The translations under genes and the position numbers were made by a program. Positions 45,363 through 54,607 of a stretch of DNA of 64,000 bases are shown here, in pieces; the stretch's first letter is position 1, and the number at the start of each line of letters is the position of its first letter. The notes under the pieces are model-generated. The model was given only the letters and a program-made list of their open reading frames with translations. It ran no database searches and was not told the DNA's origin. The DNA is from Gulosibacter macacae (GTDB taxonomy: Bacteria; Actinomycetota; Actinomycetes; Actinomycetales; Microbacteriaceae): positions 124,001 through 188,000 of the forward strand of contig NZ_RQVS01000006.1 of assembly GCF_003865375.1 (NCBI RefSeq), read 5' to 3'.

Positions 45363-45692
45363 TTAGCTAATTTCACCTTCGGATGCGTGGGCCACCGACC
45401 CGTAAACGAGTGCGCCACCCTCGTCTTCCCAGGCAGTAATGCCGCCGGTGACGTTGGTGGCCTGGCGGCCGAGACGGTCGAGGAACTCGCACGCCTTGGC
45501 CGAGCGACCACCTGCGAGGCACATGATGTAGGCGCCGTCTGGCACCTCATCCACGCGCTCGGCGAACTCACTGAGCGGGATGTTCTTGGCGTAGGGCACG
45601 CGGAACTCAGCGTGCTCGTCGGCCTCGCGCACGTCAATGAGATGCACGTTCTCGCCGAGCGCGGCGAGCTCCTTCGGAGTGATCTGATTCAT
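45363..45692 (-). CDS. Rhodanese-like domain protein
   Basis: 109 residues, a single rhodanese domain: [26 protein letters not shown] at the start, and the active loop CLAGGRSAK with the sulfur-carrying Cys. [14 protein letters not shown] closes the fold. It moves sulfane sulfur between small molecules or proteins in the cytoplasm. It precedes recQ by 74 bases on the same strand; a functional link is not evident. Confidence 0.92.
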   Translation of the reverse strand: MNQITPKELAALGENVHLIDVREADEHAEFRVPYAKNIPLSEFAERVDEVPDGAYIMCLAGGRSAKACEFLDRLGRQATNVTGGITAWEDEGGALVYGSVAHASEGEIS

Positions 45693-45945
45693 GTGCTCAC
45701 CGTAGGCCGCGAGTCCGCCAATGGGCTGAGATCCGGGGCGGAACAGCGAAAGGATGCGCGACTGGCGGATGACATTCGCGTGAAGGTACCGGCCGCGCGG
45801 CTTCGACGCGATAGGCTCACGCCGAATGCGAAAGGACCGTCTGGGCTCGCATCACACGGAGCTGGGCGGTTGGTTCGCTGAATACCGACGCAACTGTTCA
45901 CCGACACCCCTGTGGAGTTTGCTCTGCGGGCGAAGGAGTCACACC

Positions 45946-48255
45946 GTGTCCAATCAGTATCCGAACCAGCAGCCTGGTGGCGCAGGTCAGCCGCCCTTCG
46001 GTGGTCAGCCGCAGTACGGTCAGCAGCCGCAATATGGCGGGCAACCCGGTCAGTTTGCCGGTCAGCCTGGTGGCTTTGACCAGCAGGGCCAGCAGGCTCA
46101 GTACGGTCAGCAGGGCCAGTTTGGCCAGCAGGGCCAGCAGGGCCAGTTCGGCCAGCCCGCTCCGCAGCAACCCGCGCAGCCGCGTCCGCCGCGAGTGACC
46201 GCGCAGGGCACGCCGCTCGACTGGGTACGCGACCTCGGCGGCCCGGCGCTCCTGCTCATCTCGCTCGTCATGATTTGGCACGGCACGGTCGACGGGCCGC
46301 GGCTCACCGCGGTCACCGTGGCGGCGGTGATCACTGCGATCGTGGCTGCACTCGGTGGTGTGTTCCAGCTATTTACTCGCTTTGGCCTCGTGCCGGTGTC
46401 GCCACAGCTTGCGCACTACATCCGGCTGGGCTCGCAGGCGCCGTTCATTCTCACGGTCGTGGTCTACACGATCTTCGACTTCGTCACCTCGTTCCGCACC
46501 GCGACCGAATCCTCGATGGATGCGATCTCGCTCGGCCTTGGCCTCGGTGGCGGCGCCGCCATCGGTCTGCTCGGTGCCGCGCTGACCGCGCAGCCGCGCG
46601 ACTATGAGCTGAAGGCACTTGGTGGTCTGCAGTCGCCGCAGGGCCGAATCATGCAATTGGTCTGCAAGATCATGGGCTACGTCATCGCCGGTCTCGCCGG
46701 CCTCTCGCTCCTGCTCATGGTGGTCGTGCAGATCATGACCATGGTCGAGCTCAAATCATTCGGCGCTATCTTGCTCGTGATTGCCGCCCTGCTCTTCGGC
46801 GCGGCGTTCCTCGGGCTGCCGCTCGTGCTCCTCATCCTCGGTTCAGAGCCGGGACGACTGCTCGCGCTCGGTGTCGGCGTCTCGGCAGCACTTGCGTGGC
46901 TCGTCGACGGCATCTTTGGACTGGGCCTCTCGGTCAACGGCGTCGACACCATCCGGCTCGTCGGTCTCGCGCTGGCGTTCACGCCGGTGCTCGCCGCCAT
47001 GGCAATTAGCCCGGTGAACCTGGCGAACCGCCGCCCCATCGACCCGACGCACCGCTGGTTCAACGCCGTGGGACTGGGCCTACTCATCGTGGCAGCCGCA
47101 GCGTTCGCGATGGTGCTCGCCGCAATTCGTTCGTTCATCTCGCTTGGCAACAACATGCCCTCAGCGGCTGACGATAGCGGTCGCCTCGTGCCGACGATTC
47201 TCACGCTGATCTTTGCGTTCCTGGTGGTGGGTGCCGCGGTGTTCGGTTACCTCATGCTCAAGAGCCGTCGCGACTCAACCAAGCAATTGGTGCTGCTCGC
47301 CGTGCTCGGCGGCACCGTGCTGCTGGGGCTGCTCGTGTCGATCTTCGCGCTCGTGCAGCAGAGCGCGGGCGGCTTCAAGACCGTCATCATGCTGCCAGCG
47401 GTCTACGCACTTGCCGCGCTCTTCTTCTTCCCGATCGCGCTCACGCTCGGCGTCGTGCTGCCGAAGGAAGTCAAGGAGTTCTACCGCCGCACAGGTCTCG
47501 GGATGCAGCTGGCTGCGGCTGGCGGCCAGCAGGGCTTTGGCGGTCAGCAGCAGGGTGCCGGTCAGCCGGGCTTTGGCCAGCAGGGCGGTTACCCGCAGCA
47601 GGGCCAGCCGCAGGGCTTCGGTCAGCAGCCGGGACAGCCGGGCGGCTACCAGCAGGCTCCGCAGCAGCCGACGAGCGGCTATGACTTTGGCGGCTCGCCG
47701 CAGGGTCAGAGTGGCTACGGCGCGCAGCCGACGAGTGGTTACGACTTCGGTGGCCAGCAGGCGCCGCAGGCGACCGGTGGTTACGACTTCGGCGGACAGC
47801 AGTCGGCGCAGGGCGGCGGTTATGACGCTGGTGCGCAGCAGGCCCAGCCCGGCACCCAGCCGACCGGAGCCTACGGCTTCGGTGAGCAGGCAACGCCGAC
47901 CGGTTACGAGTCTGGCGTGCAGCACCAGGGTCAGCCTGCATCCGACACAGTCGGTGCCCAGGGTTTCGGCGAGCAGCAGCTCGCCGCGGGCAGCAGCTAC
48001 GGTGCATCGCAGGACCAGCCGGCACAGGAGGCTCCGGCAGCCCAGCCCGCCGAGGTTGACCTGCCCGGCATGGCCCGCCGCGCACTCGACCCGTCGACCC
48101 CGTCGGCCGAGCTCGACGGTATGGCGGCTCACCGCGAACTGTGGCCTTACCTTGCTTCGGCACCTGCCGCATCCCCGCAGCTGCTCGACTGGCTCGCCAC
48201 GACCGGCGACCCGACGGTGATGCAATACCTGCAGGCGCGCGGACACAGCGCGTAG
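45946..48255 (+). CDS. Multi-pass membrane protein with Gln-rich tails and variant LRR end
   Basis: 769 residues. Residues 1-95 are Gln/Gly/Pro-rich (QYGQQPQYGG type), followed by about twelve hydrophobic helices from 105 to 515. A second low-complexity region follows, with repeats such as TSGYDFGG, GGYDFGGQQ and GFGQQ. The end, DPSTPSAELDGMAAHRELW and then SPQLLDWLATTGDPTVM, is like the variant leucine-rich repeat found at the ends of many actinobacterial proteins. Function unknown. The start is GTG 45946, with GAAGGAG eight bases in front. The low-complexity style is shared with the gene at 24406. Confidence 0.8.
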   Translation: MSNQYPNQQPGGAGQPPFGGQPQYGQQPQYGGQPGQFAGQPGGFDQQGQQAQYGQQGQFGQQGQQGQFGQPAPQQPAQPRPPRVTAQGTPLDWVRDLGGPALLLISLVMIWHGTVDGPRLTAVTVAAVITAIVAALGGVFQLFTRFGLVPVSPQLAHYIRLGSQAPFILTVVVYTIFDFVTSFRTATESSMDAISLGLGLGGGAAIGLLGAALTAQPRDYELKALGGLQSPQGRIMQLVCKIMGYVIAGLAGLSLLLMVVVQIMTMVELKSFGAILLVIAALLFGAAFLGLPLVLLILGSEPGRLLALGVGVSAALAWLVDGIFGLGLSVNGVDTIRLVGLALAFTPVLAAMAISPVNLANRRPIDPTHRWFNAVGLGLLIVAAAAFAMVLAAIRSFISLGNNMPSAADDSGRLVPTILTLIFAFLVVGAAVFGYLMLKSRRDSTKQLVLLAVLGGTVLLGLLVSIFALVQQSAGGFKTVIMLPAVYALAALFFFPIALTLGVVLPKEVKEFYRRTGLGMQLAAAGGQQGFGGQQQGAGQPGFGQQGGYPQQGQPQGFGQQPGQPGGYQQAPQQPTSGYDFGGSPQGQSGYGAQPTSGYDFGGQQAPQATGGYDFGGQQSAQGGGYDAGAQQAQPGTQPTGAYGFGEQATPTGYESGVQHQGQPASDTVGAQGFGEQQLAAGSSYGASQDQPAQEAPAAQPAEVDLPGMARRALDPSTPSAELDGMAAHRELWPYLASAPAASPQLLDWLATTGDPTVMQYLQARGHSA

Positions 48256-48265
48256 GTGTAACTGG

Positions 48266-48300
48266 AGTGGCCCCCGCATAATGCGGGGGCCACTTGCTTT
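48266..48300 (+). terminator. Rho-independent terminator
   Basis: AGTGGCCCCCGCAT pairs with ATGCGGGGGCCACT in a tight GC-rich hairpin, followed by TGCTTT, 11 bases after the stop of the membrane protein gene. Confidence 0.85.
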
Positions 48301-48325
48301 CCTACCGGCTCGTGTGGCCGTGCCA

Positions 48326-48454
48326 AGTGGAACTCGTTCCGTGACGAGTGGAACCCTGAGCGCGCCTAAATTCAGTCGCGTGCTGCACTGACCAGGGATT
48401 TTTCACGTCCATTTCAATCGCCGGGGTTCCACTAGGGACGGCGAGAGTTCCACT
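48326..48454. repeat. Double-inverted element with AGTGGAAC words
   Basis: AGTGGAAC occurs at 48326 and 48347 and its reverse complement GTTCCACT at 48426 and 48447. Spacing is exactly 21 bases in both arms. About 70 bases lie between the arms, including an A/T-richer piece (GGGATTTTTCACG). It lies between convergent genes, after the terminator. No gene is seen in 48256-48551. Confidence 0.75.
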
Positions 48455-48551
48455 AGGTACGTCCACGTGCTTCGAGGGCCTCAGCACTCGGATGTGGGTG
48501 GGCTCAGCACTCGGATGGGGGAGAGCCTCAGCACTCGGATGCGGGCGGGGC

Positions 48552-49961
48552 TCAGCGCGCCTCGAACGCGCCGGTTCCGCGCGGCACCACAAAAAGCAGA
48601 CAGGCCGCAGCCACGAATGCGGAGACCGCGCACACCACCCACACCGTCACATAGCCCGCAAACGACCCAGCAGTCGCCGCGGCGCCCTGCATGAGCGCGA
48701 GGCCAAAGACACAGGATGCAATTGCTCCACCAACTGTTTTCACTGAGTTCGTGAGGCCGGTGGCGACGCCGGTTTGCGCATCCGGAGCCGCGGCCGCGGC
48801 CGTCGCCGGCAGTGCCGCGACCAGCGCGCCCGAACCGAGCCCGGCGATCACCATGTTGGTGATCACCTGCCCATAGCTGTCGTGGAAGGGGAGGAACATG
48901 AGGTAGCCGAGGCCGACGAGTGCCACCGCGCCCGCGAGCGTGAGCCGCGGCGAAGTGGCGCGCGCGGCGAGCGGATAGAGGAGCGCACCGATCGCGAGCG
49001 TCAGCACATAGGCACCGATAATGAGCGAGGTCGCGAAGCCGGTGGTGCCGAGTCCGTACCCCACTGCATCCGGGTCGGTGCGCGCGAAGGTCGACAGGGG
49101 CGCCTGCGCGCCGAGCACGCTCATGCCGAACAGTCCCGCCGTGAGGAACACCGGCCAGAGCGCCGGATTGCGGAACATGCGCACATCGATGAGCGGGTCG
49201 GCGTGGCGGAGTTCCCAGCGCGCAAACGGCCAGATGAGTGCGATGCCGGCGGCGACGCAGAGCCAGGCGAGCGGCATGGCCGGGTCAAGGCGCAGGAGCG
49301 ACAGCCCGCCCGTGAGCGCGAGGAGCGCGAGCGAAATGAGGGTGAGACCGACGAGATCGAATGGGATGCGTTCGCGCTCGGCGGGCAGGTCGCGTACGAA
49401 CAAGCCGATTACGATGGCGCAGATCGTGACGGCGATGGCGGGAATGAGAAGCACGGTCTGCAGCGGTAGGGCGTCGATGAGTGCGCCGCCACCGAGCGCA
49501 CCGACAATGGCGCCGATCTCGAGGGCGGCGACTAGCACACCCGCGGCTTTCGCGGTCGTCGCGGCGGGCCGCTCGCCGCCGCGCGAGCGCGCCCACACGA
49601 GCGCGATTTCAAGCGGTAGCCAGACCACATAGGCGCCCTGAAGCGCCCAGGCCACGAGGAACCAGCCCCAGGTCGGCGCGACGACGAGACCGAACGACGC
49701 AAGTGCGGTGACAATGGCGCTGATGAGCAGCATCCGGCGGTGGCCGACACGATCGCCGAGCTTTGCGAAAGCGGGCACAAGCAGCGCCGCAAGCATGAGC
49801 TGCGCGCCCTCGAGCCAGTTCACATCGGCATCGTGCACGTTGTAGTGCCGGGCGATGTCGGTGAGGAAGGGCGTGTAGTAGCCCTGCAAAATGCCGCTCG
49901 TGAGCTCAACGAAGGCGAGTGCGCCGACGATGCCCCAGATCGATTTCGTGCTCAGCGTCAT
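48552..49961 (-). CDS. MFS transporter, 14-helix type
   Basis: 469 residues with about fourteen helices. KLGDRVGHRRMLLISAIVTALASF is the cytoplasmic loop 2-3 motif of the major facilitator superfamily, and KLGDRVGHRR is close to the DHA2 drug-proton antiporter pattern. The later PATAAAAAPDAQTGVATGLTN also suits DHA2. Likely multidrug or metabolite exporter. ATG 49961 overlaps the stop of the peptidase gene (ATGA); CAGGAG lies seven bases in front. It is the last of the four leftward genes. Confidence 0.85.
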   Translation of the reverse strand: MTLSTKSIWGIVGALAFVELTSGILQGYYTPFLTDIARHYNVHDADVNWLEGAQLMLAALLVPAFAKLGDRVGHRRMLLISAIVTALASFGLVVAPTWGWFLVAWALQGAYVVWLPLEIALVWARSRGGERPAATTAKAAGVLVAALEIGAIVGALGGGALIDALPLQTVLLIPAIAVTICAIVIGLFVRDLPAERERIPFDLVGLTLISLALLALTGGLSLLRLDPAMPLAWLCVAAGIALIWPFARWELRHADPLIDVRMFRNPALWPVFLTAGLFGMSVLGAQAPLSTFARTDPDAVGYGLGTTGFATSLIIGAYVLTLAIGALLYPLAARATSPRLTLAGAVALVGLGYLMFLPFHDSYGQVITNMVIAGLGSGALVAALPATAAAAAPDAQTGVATGLTNSVKTVGGAIASCVFGLALMQGAAATAGSFAGYVTVWVVCAVSAFVAAACLLFVVPRGTGAFEAR

Positions 49962-51325
49962 GACTCGGCTCCTGGAATCGAGATGAGTAGGGCTCGCCAA
50001 TACTCGACGCCGCGGGCGAGCGTCGCCACCGGTACGCGCTCATCGACGGCGTGGATGGTGCTGCGCAGATCGCCCGGCATCTCGAGCGGCGCGAAACGGT
50101 AGACCGCCGGCGCGAACCGGTGCCAGTGGCGGGAGTCAGTTGCGGCCATCATCACGTAAGGAGCGGCAAGTAGGCCCGGCCAGGCTGCCTCCACGGCCGC
50201 GCTGATTGTGCGCCACTGGGGCGAGTCAATGGCAGATTCATCGGTGGGCGCTTCACCCGCGATGAGTTCGAGCGCGACTTCTCGATCGCGAATGCGGCGG
50301 CGCAGGCCGCGCATCACCTCGCTCACGGTCTCGCCTGGCGCTATGCGCAGATTGAGCGTGGCGGTCGCCTCGGGTGCGAGCACGTTTGTCGCGGTACCGC
50401 CCTCGATCATCGTCGGTGCAACGGTCGTGCGCACGAGAGCGGCCGGTTCGCCGCCGAGTTTCGCGAATGCCCGCGCAGTGAGCGGTGCGGATGCGCCAAG
50501 CGCACCGAGGATTGCGGCGCCGCGTCCGGTGGCTTGGGCGCGAAAGGTGTCGAGAAGGACCATGAGTGTGGTGGTGGCCTTCGCCGGGAAGGGTTTGCGC
50601 TCGAGCCGGCGGATCGCGCGGGCGAGGCGGCCAATCGTCGACATCGCCGGCGGTGCGGAGGCGTGGCCGCCCGAGCCACGCACCCTCAGGCGCACGGTCA
50701 TGATGCCCTTTTCGGCGACTCCGATCATGGCGGCGGGGGTGTCGAGGAAGGGGAGCGGTGCATCCACGACGGCCCCGCCCTCGTCGAGCACGAGCCAGGG
50801 CACCTCACCGCGCTCGCGGAAGGATGCGGCAATCGCGCGGCCAGAGACACCCGAGGTCTCCTCGTCGCCGCCGAGCGCGATGACGATATCGCGGGGTGGT
50901 GTGTGACCGGTGCTCATGAGCGATTCGACGGCGTCGAGGAGTACGCACAGCGCCCCCTTATCGTCGAGCGCGCCCCGGCCCCAGACAAAGCCGTCGGCGA
51001 TGGTGCCATCGAAGGGGGCGTGCTGCCACTGCTCGGGGTCATCGGCGGGGACGACGTCGTAGTGCGCCATGCACACGACCGGGGCGAGGGATGCATCGGT
51101 GCCGCGCCAGCGAAACACGAGCCCATCGGGGTCGATGATTTCGTGCTCCGTGTGTTCGTGGAGGAGGGGGTAGAGCTCGCGCAGGAGCGCGCGGAAGTCG
51201 GCGAAAGGATGTGCCTCGGATGCGTGTTCGCGGCGCTCGCGGTCGGCTGAGACCGTCGGGATGCGGAGCATCCGTGCGAGGCGCTCGGCGGTGTCGTCGG
51301 TAGCGGGGTTGGCGTCATTGCCCAT
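49958..51325 (-). CDS. M20 family metallopeptidase/carboxypeptidase
   Basis: 455 residues. Zinc-binding His in VVCMAHYDVVPADD, the bridging Asp in GRGALDDKGAL, and the catalytic Glu pair in GGDEETSGVSG. The ATDSRHW segment near the C-terminus holds the second-metal His region. The dimerisation domain with GSGGHASAPPAM lies between. Relatives hydrolyse dipeptides, N-acyl amino acids or aminoacyl compounds. ATG 51325 gives the expected start. It may process D- or N-acylated amino acids together with its DadA-like neighbour, but this is inference. Confidence 0.9.
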   Translation of the reverse strand: MGNDANPATDDTAERLARMLRIPTVSADRERREHASEAHPFADFRALLRELYPLLHEHTEHEIIDPDGLVFRWRGTDASLAPVVCMAHYDVVPADDPEQWQHAPFDGTIADGFVWGRGALDDKGALCVLLDAVESLMSTGHTPPRDIVIALGGDEETSGVSGRAIAASFRERGEVPWLVLDEGGAVVDAPLPFLDTPAAMIGVAEKGIMTVRLRVRGSGGHASAPPAMSTIGRLARAIRRLERKPFPAKATTTLMVLLDTFRAQATGRGAAILGALGASAPLTARAFAKLGGEPAALVRTTVAPTMIEGGTATNVLAPEATATLNLRIAPGETVSEVMRGLRRRIRDREVALELIAGEAPTDESAIDSPQWRTISAAVEAAWPGLLAAPYVMMAATDSRHWHRFAPAVYRFAPLEMPGDLRSTIHAVDERVPVATLARGVEYWRALLISIPGAES

Positions 51326-51439
51326 ACACGTGAGCCTAGGCGCAGTGGTGGGTTGCGGCTCGCCGCAAGTGCGAGCATTGGACCAGTGCAAAATCGAGCA
51401 CGCGGAGCTGGGAGTGTCAGCACGCACGGCGGCCGCCGC

Positions 51440-52483
51440 TCAGGCGGCGTCGACGGCGGTGAGCACCGCATCCTCGATCGCCATGAGCCGCAGGCGGTTC
51501 ACCGGAAACGGCTCAATGAGCCCCGACAAGTACACGAAGGTGAGCTCGCGATCGGGGTCGGTCCAGGCAATCGACACGTTCGAGCCGTTGTGTCCAAACG
51601 CCCGCGCCGACGATTTCCGCCCAAATGCCGATGCCCGCAGCGCGCGCTTCCCTGGCTGGCCCAACTGCACGCCCTGCCCCCACCACACCCGCGAGCCGGC
51701 ATAGCGATCGAAGCGCCCGGCATTCGACGGCGCGGTCATCTCAGTGACGGTGGCACGATCCAAGTCCAACGCATCCCCGCCGAGTCGCAGTGCCTCGAGC
51801 AACGAAGTGAGGTCACTGGCTCGCGTCGAAACTCCGCCGGCCGGGATGATCGCCCGCCGTACCGATGCCCGGTTGAGTACCGTCGCGGTCACGATCGAAC
51901 TCACATCGCGCCCGACAAACGGCACTGCCCGCCAGCGCTCGGTATCGGGCAGGCCCAGGTAGGTGCCACTCGCGCCAATGGGCTCGAGGATGCGCTCGCG
52001 TAGGAGTTCGTCGAGTTCAGCACCCGTCGCTCGGCGCGCGACTTCGCCGAGGATGAATCCCCACGCGAGCCACTCGTACGCTGGCTCCTGGTCGGGCGCG
52101 TGGATCGGCGTTGCCGCGGCGATGCGCGAGGTGGCGCGCTGCCAATCGGTCATGACGAGCACCTCGTCGACCTCGGTACCGATGCGGGGGAGACCCGAGC
52201 GGTGCCGCAGCACATCACGCACGGTGATCGCCTTCTTGCCCGCCGCGGCGAACTCGGGCCAGTAGTTGGCGACCGGCGCATCCACGTCGAGTACGCCGTC
52301 GTCGCGCAGTGCCCAGACGAGCGTGGCGATGAAGATCTTCGACACCGAGAACGGCCAGAAGGCGGCCTCCGCACCCACGCCAAGCCGCTCGTCGAGCACT
52401 GTGTCGCCCCGGTGGGTGACGAGCAGGTGCGCCCGCCCGCCGCGTCGGAGCGCGAGGCGGCGGGCATGGCTGAGGTCAAGCAT
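51440..52483 (-). CDS. Beta-lactamase-family serine hydrolase
   Basis: 347 residues of the class C beta-lactamase/esterase (DUF-type Pfam Beta-lactamase) family. SVSK in FWPFSVSKIF is the SxxK nucleophile motif. Tyr occurs in EPAYEWLAWGFILGE where the family has YxN, and FGHNGSN carries the HxG triad. No signal peptide is visible, so it is cytoplasmic and more likely an esterase or amidohydrolase than a beta-lactamase. It starts 18 bases after the DadA-like gene. Confidence 0.88.
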   Translation of the reverse strand: MLDLSHARRLALRRGGRAHLLVTHRGDTVLDERLGVGAEAAFWPFSVSKIFIATLVWALRDDGVLDVDAPVANYWPEFAAAGKKAITVRDVLRHRSGLPRIGTEVDEVLVMTDWQRATSRIAAATPIHAPDQEPAYEWLAWGFILGEVARRATGAELDELLRERILEPIGASGTYLGLPDTERWRAVPFVGRDVSSIVTATVLNRASVRRAIIPAGGVSTRASDLTSLLEALRLGGDALDLDRATVTEMTAPSNAGRFDRYAGSRVWWGQGVQLGQPGKRALRASAFGRKSSARAFGHNGSNVSIAWTDPDRELTFVYLSGLIEPFPVNRLRLMAIEDAVLTAVDAA

Positions 52484-52501
52484 CCGTCAACACCGGCCGA
52501 G

Positions 52502-53740
52502 TCACCGAAGTGGATCGAAGGGTGCGAGGGCGGCGGGCACCCGACCAGTGGCGATCTGTTCGGCGAGGAGGCGCCCAGTGGCAGGGCCCAGTGTGAAGCC
52601 CCACATGCCGTGGCCACCGGCGACGAACACATGCGGCGAATTCGTGGCGCCGATGAGCGGGAGTCCGCTCGGGGTGACGGGGCGCGAGCCCACCCACTCG
52701 TCGCGGCGGTGGTTGAAGTCGGCGCCGCGCAGTAGCGGATTCGCCGCGTTGACGATCGCGCGGATGCGGCGCTGATCGAGCGGCGCATCCGGCGAGCGAA
52801 ACTCCATCATGCCGGCAACCCGCAGGCGATCGCCGATGGGCGTGCAAGCGACGCGTTCGGCGGGGAAGTAGAGGGGCCCCGGCGGCACCTGCTCGATCGG
52901 CACGCTGAAGCTGTAGCCGCGGCCCGCCTGCACGATAGTGCGCACGCCGAATGGCCGGGCGAGCTCGCCGAGGCGGGCGCCGGTGGCGATCACTGCGGCG
53001 TCGTAGCGCTTGCCGCCGATGACGACGCCACCTGGTTCGTCAGCGATCGTGGGCACATCGATACCGGTGCGGATTGTGCCGCCGCGCGCGGTCACGGCAT
53101 CGGCGAGCGCGTGGGTGTAGGCGGCCGGATCGAGGAAGCGTTGGCCGTGCAGTACCAGCGCGGCGGTGATCGCGTTCGAGAGGGCGGGGTCGAGATCGCG
53201 GGCTGCCGCGCCGTCGATGGACTCGAATTCGAGGTCTTGGCCGGCGGCGCGGATGAGCGAAAGTTCATCGAGGAGCGGCTCGCGTTCGACGGGGCTGCGG
53301 AAGGCGGTGATGAACGGGGTTGCCTCGCGGGTCTGGGCCGTGACGCCGCCCGCGGCGAGGTCATCGAACGCAGGTAGGGCCTCGCCGTTAATGGGGATGA
53401 GGGCGGCCATGCCGCGCTGCCAGCGCTCGTTTGTGCAATTGCGAGCGAAGCGCAGGAGGAAGTTGATGAGTTGGGGGCTTGGCGGCAGCGGTACGTAGAG
53501 GGGCGCGGCGGGGTTGAAGATGGTGCGGAGCCCATAGCGGAGCACGGCGACTTCGGGGAGAGGGATGGCGATACCCGGCGTGAGCCAGCCAGCGTTCCCC
53601 CAGGAGGAACCGGCGGCGACGCCGGTGCGATCGATGACCGTGACCTCGATGTCGCGTTCTTGCAGGAACCAGGCCGTTGACAGGCCCACGACGCCGGCGC
53701 CGACGACGGCGACCCGGCGGGGAGAGGTGGATGCGGTCAT
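52502..53740 (-). CDS. D-amino acid dehydrogenase-like FAD oxidoreductase
   Basis: 412 residues. VAVVGAGVVGLSTAWFLQERD is the FAD Rossmann start. AAGSSWGNAGWLTPGIAIPLP is typical of DadA, and SGLPLIGATNSPHVFVAGGHG with GPATGRLLAEQI is the C-terminal FAD block. DadA removes the amino group of D-amino acids to give keto acids at the membrane. The gene is first in the leftward run DadA, serine hydrolase, M20 peptidase, MFS, which suggests a pathway for amino acid derivatives. Confidence 0.87.
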   Translation of the reverse strand: MTASTSPRRVAVVGAGVVGLSTAWFLQERDIEVTVIDRTGVAAGSSWGNAGWLTPGIAIPLPEVAVLRYGLRTIFNPAAPLYVPLPPSPQLINFLLRFARNCTNERWQRGMAALIPINGEALPAFDDLAAGGVTAQTREATPFITAFRSPVEREPLLDELSLIRAAGQDLEFESIDGAAARDLDPALSNAITAALVLHGQRFLDPAAYTHALADAVTARGGTIRTGIDVPTIADEPGGVVIGGKRYDAAVIATGARLGELARPFGVRTIVQAGRGYSFSVPIEQVPPGPLYFPAERVACTPIGDRLRVAGMMEFRSPDAPLDQRRIRAIVNAANPLLRGADFNHRRDEWVGSRPVTPSGLPLIGATNSPHVFVAGGHGMWGFTLGPATGRLLAEQIATGRVPAALAPFDPLR

Positions 53741-53785
53741 GTCGCCATTGTGCGCGTCCAGCCTCCCCGCCCCCTGGGTGGTCGA

Positions 53786-53874
53786 GTGGGGTGTGATCTC
53801 GATATGGCCTTCGGCCTACTCGATCAACCAGACATTTGGGCGGTCGAGTAAGCGCAGCGCATCGAGACTGTGGC
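53786..53874. repeat. GGTCGAGTAG-type interspersed repeat
   Basis: GATCTCGATATGGCCTTCGG, CTACTCGATCAACC and GGTCGAGTAAGCGCAGCGCA, ending in TCGAGAC. Same family as at 33292, between the acetyltransferase and the DadA-like gene. Confidence 0.8.
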
Positions 53875-53876
53875 CG

Positions 53877-54461
53877 CTAGTGCTCCAACGCATCCCACGA
53901 CGCGGCCGCGTCGGCATCGTCGGGAGCCCACCGGCCGGTCGGCATGAGCGGATGCGCACCGTCACGGTTCGGGTGCCGTGCGGGCTGCCAGCCGACGAAG
54001 CGAAACCCCGCACGACGGGCCACCGCGGCCGACGCGTGATTCCCGGCGACGCACTGCCAATACAGCTCCGTCACTCCGCCAAACCTCGTGTCCAGCGCCC
54101 AGCGCGCGACGACCGGTACGGCCTCCGTCATGATGCCGTGTCCGCGAAAACCCTCCGCGAGCCAGCATCCGACGTCCATCGACGGCGCCATCACACCAAT
54201 CACCCCCGCGAGCCGCTCGGCAGGTGACCCGAGCGATGCATCCGCGAGCCGAATTGCCCAGGTCGCCTCGGCCTCCTCGGCCCAGTTCAGCGGCACCACT
54301 TCGGTGATGAAGCCCTCTGCGTGCGCGCGCTCGTAGGGCCACGGCGTGGTCATGAACCGCTCAAAGATCGGTTGCGAGCAGGTTGCCGCAACGCGCTCGG
54401 CATCGTCGATCGTGAGTTGGTCGAGCACGAGTCGGTCGGTGCGGAAATCGACGGGATGCAT
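53877..54461 (-). CDS. GNAT family N-acetyltransferase (RimJ/RimL type)
   Basis: 194 residues. TDRLVLDQLTIDDAERVAATC is the standard opening of the RimJ/RimL subgroup, and GCWLAEGFRGHGIMTEAV holds the acetyl-CoA loop (R-G-x-G). ELYWQCVAGNHASAAVARRAGFRFVG is the last conserved block. It transfers an acetyl group to an amino group of an unknown substrate. The gene stands alone between two interspersed repeats. Confidence 0.9.
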   Translation of the reverse strand: MHPVDFRTDRLVLDQLTIDDAERVAATCSQPIFERFMTTPWPYERAHAEGFITEVVPLNWAEEAEATWAIRLADASLGSPAERLAGVIGVMAPSMDVGCWLAEGFRGHGIMTEAVPVVARWALDTRFGGVTELYWQCVAGNHASAAVARRAGFRFVGWQPARHPNRDGAHPLMPTGRWAPDDADAAASWDALEH

Positions 54462-54485
54462 GGGCAGAGCTTAGTTGGGGCCGGG

Positions 54486-54593
54486 CGGGTCTCGATACGC
54501 TTCGCTACTCGACCAACCAAAAACTCTCCATTCGACCGGGCGAGCAAACCTGGTTGGTCGAGTAGACGGAGCGAAGCGGAGTCGTATCGAGGC
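54486..54593. repeat. GGTCGAGTAG-type interspersed repeat
   Basis: GGGTCTCGATACGCTTCGC, TACTCGACCAACC, GGTTGGTCGAGTAGACGGAG and CGAAGCGGAGTCGTATCGAG: the most complete copy in the window, with an unusual central insert rich in A. It separates the acetyltransferase from the YyaL-like gene. Confidence 0.85.
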
Positions 54594-54607
54594 CCCCGCG
54601 CGCCCGC

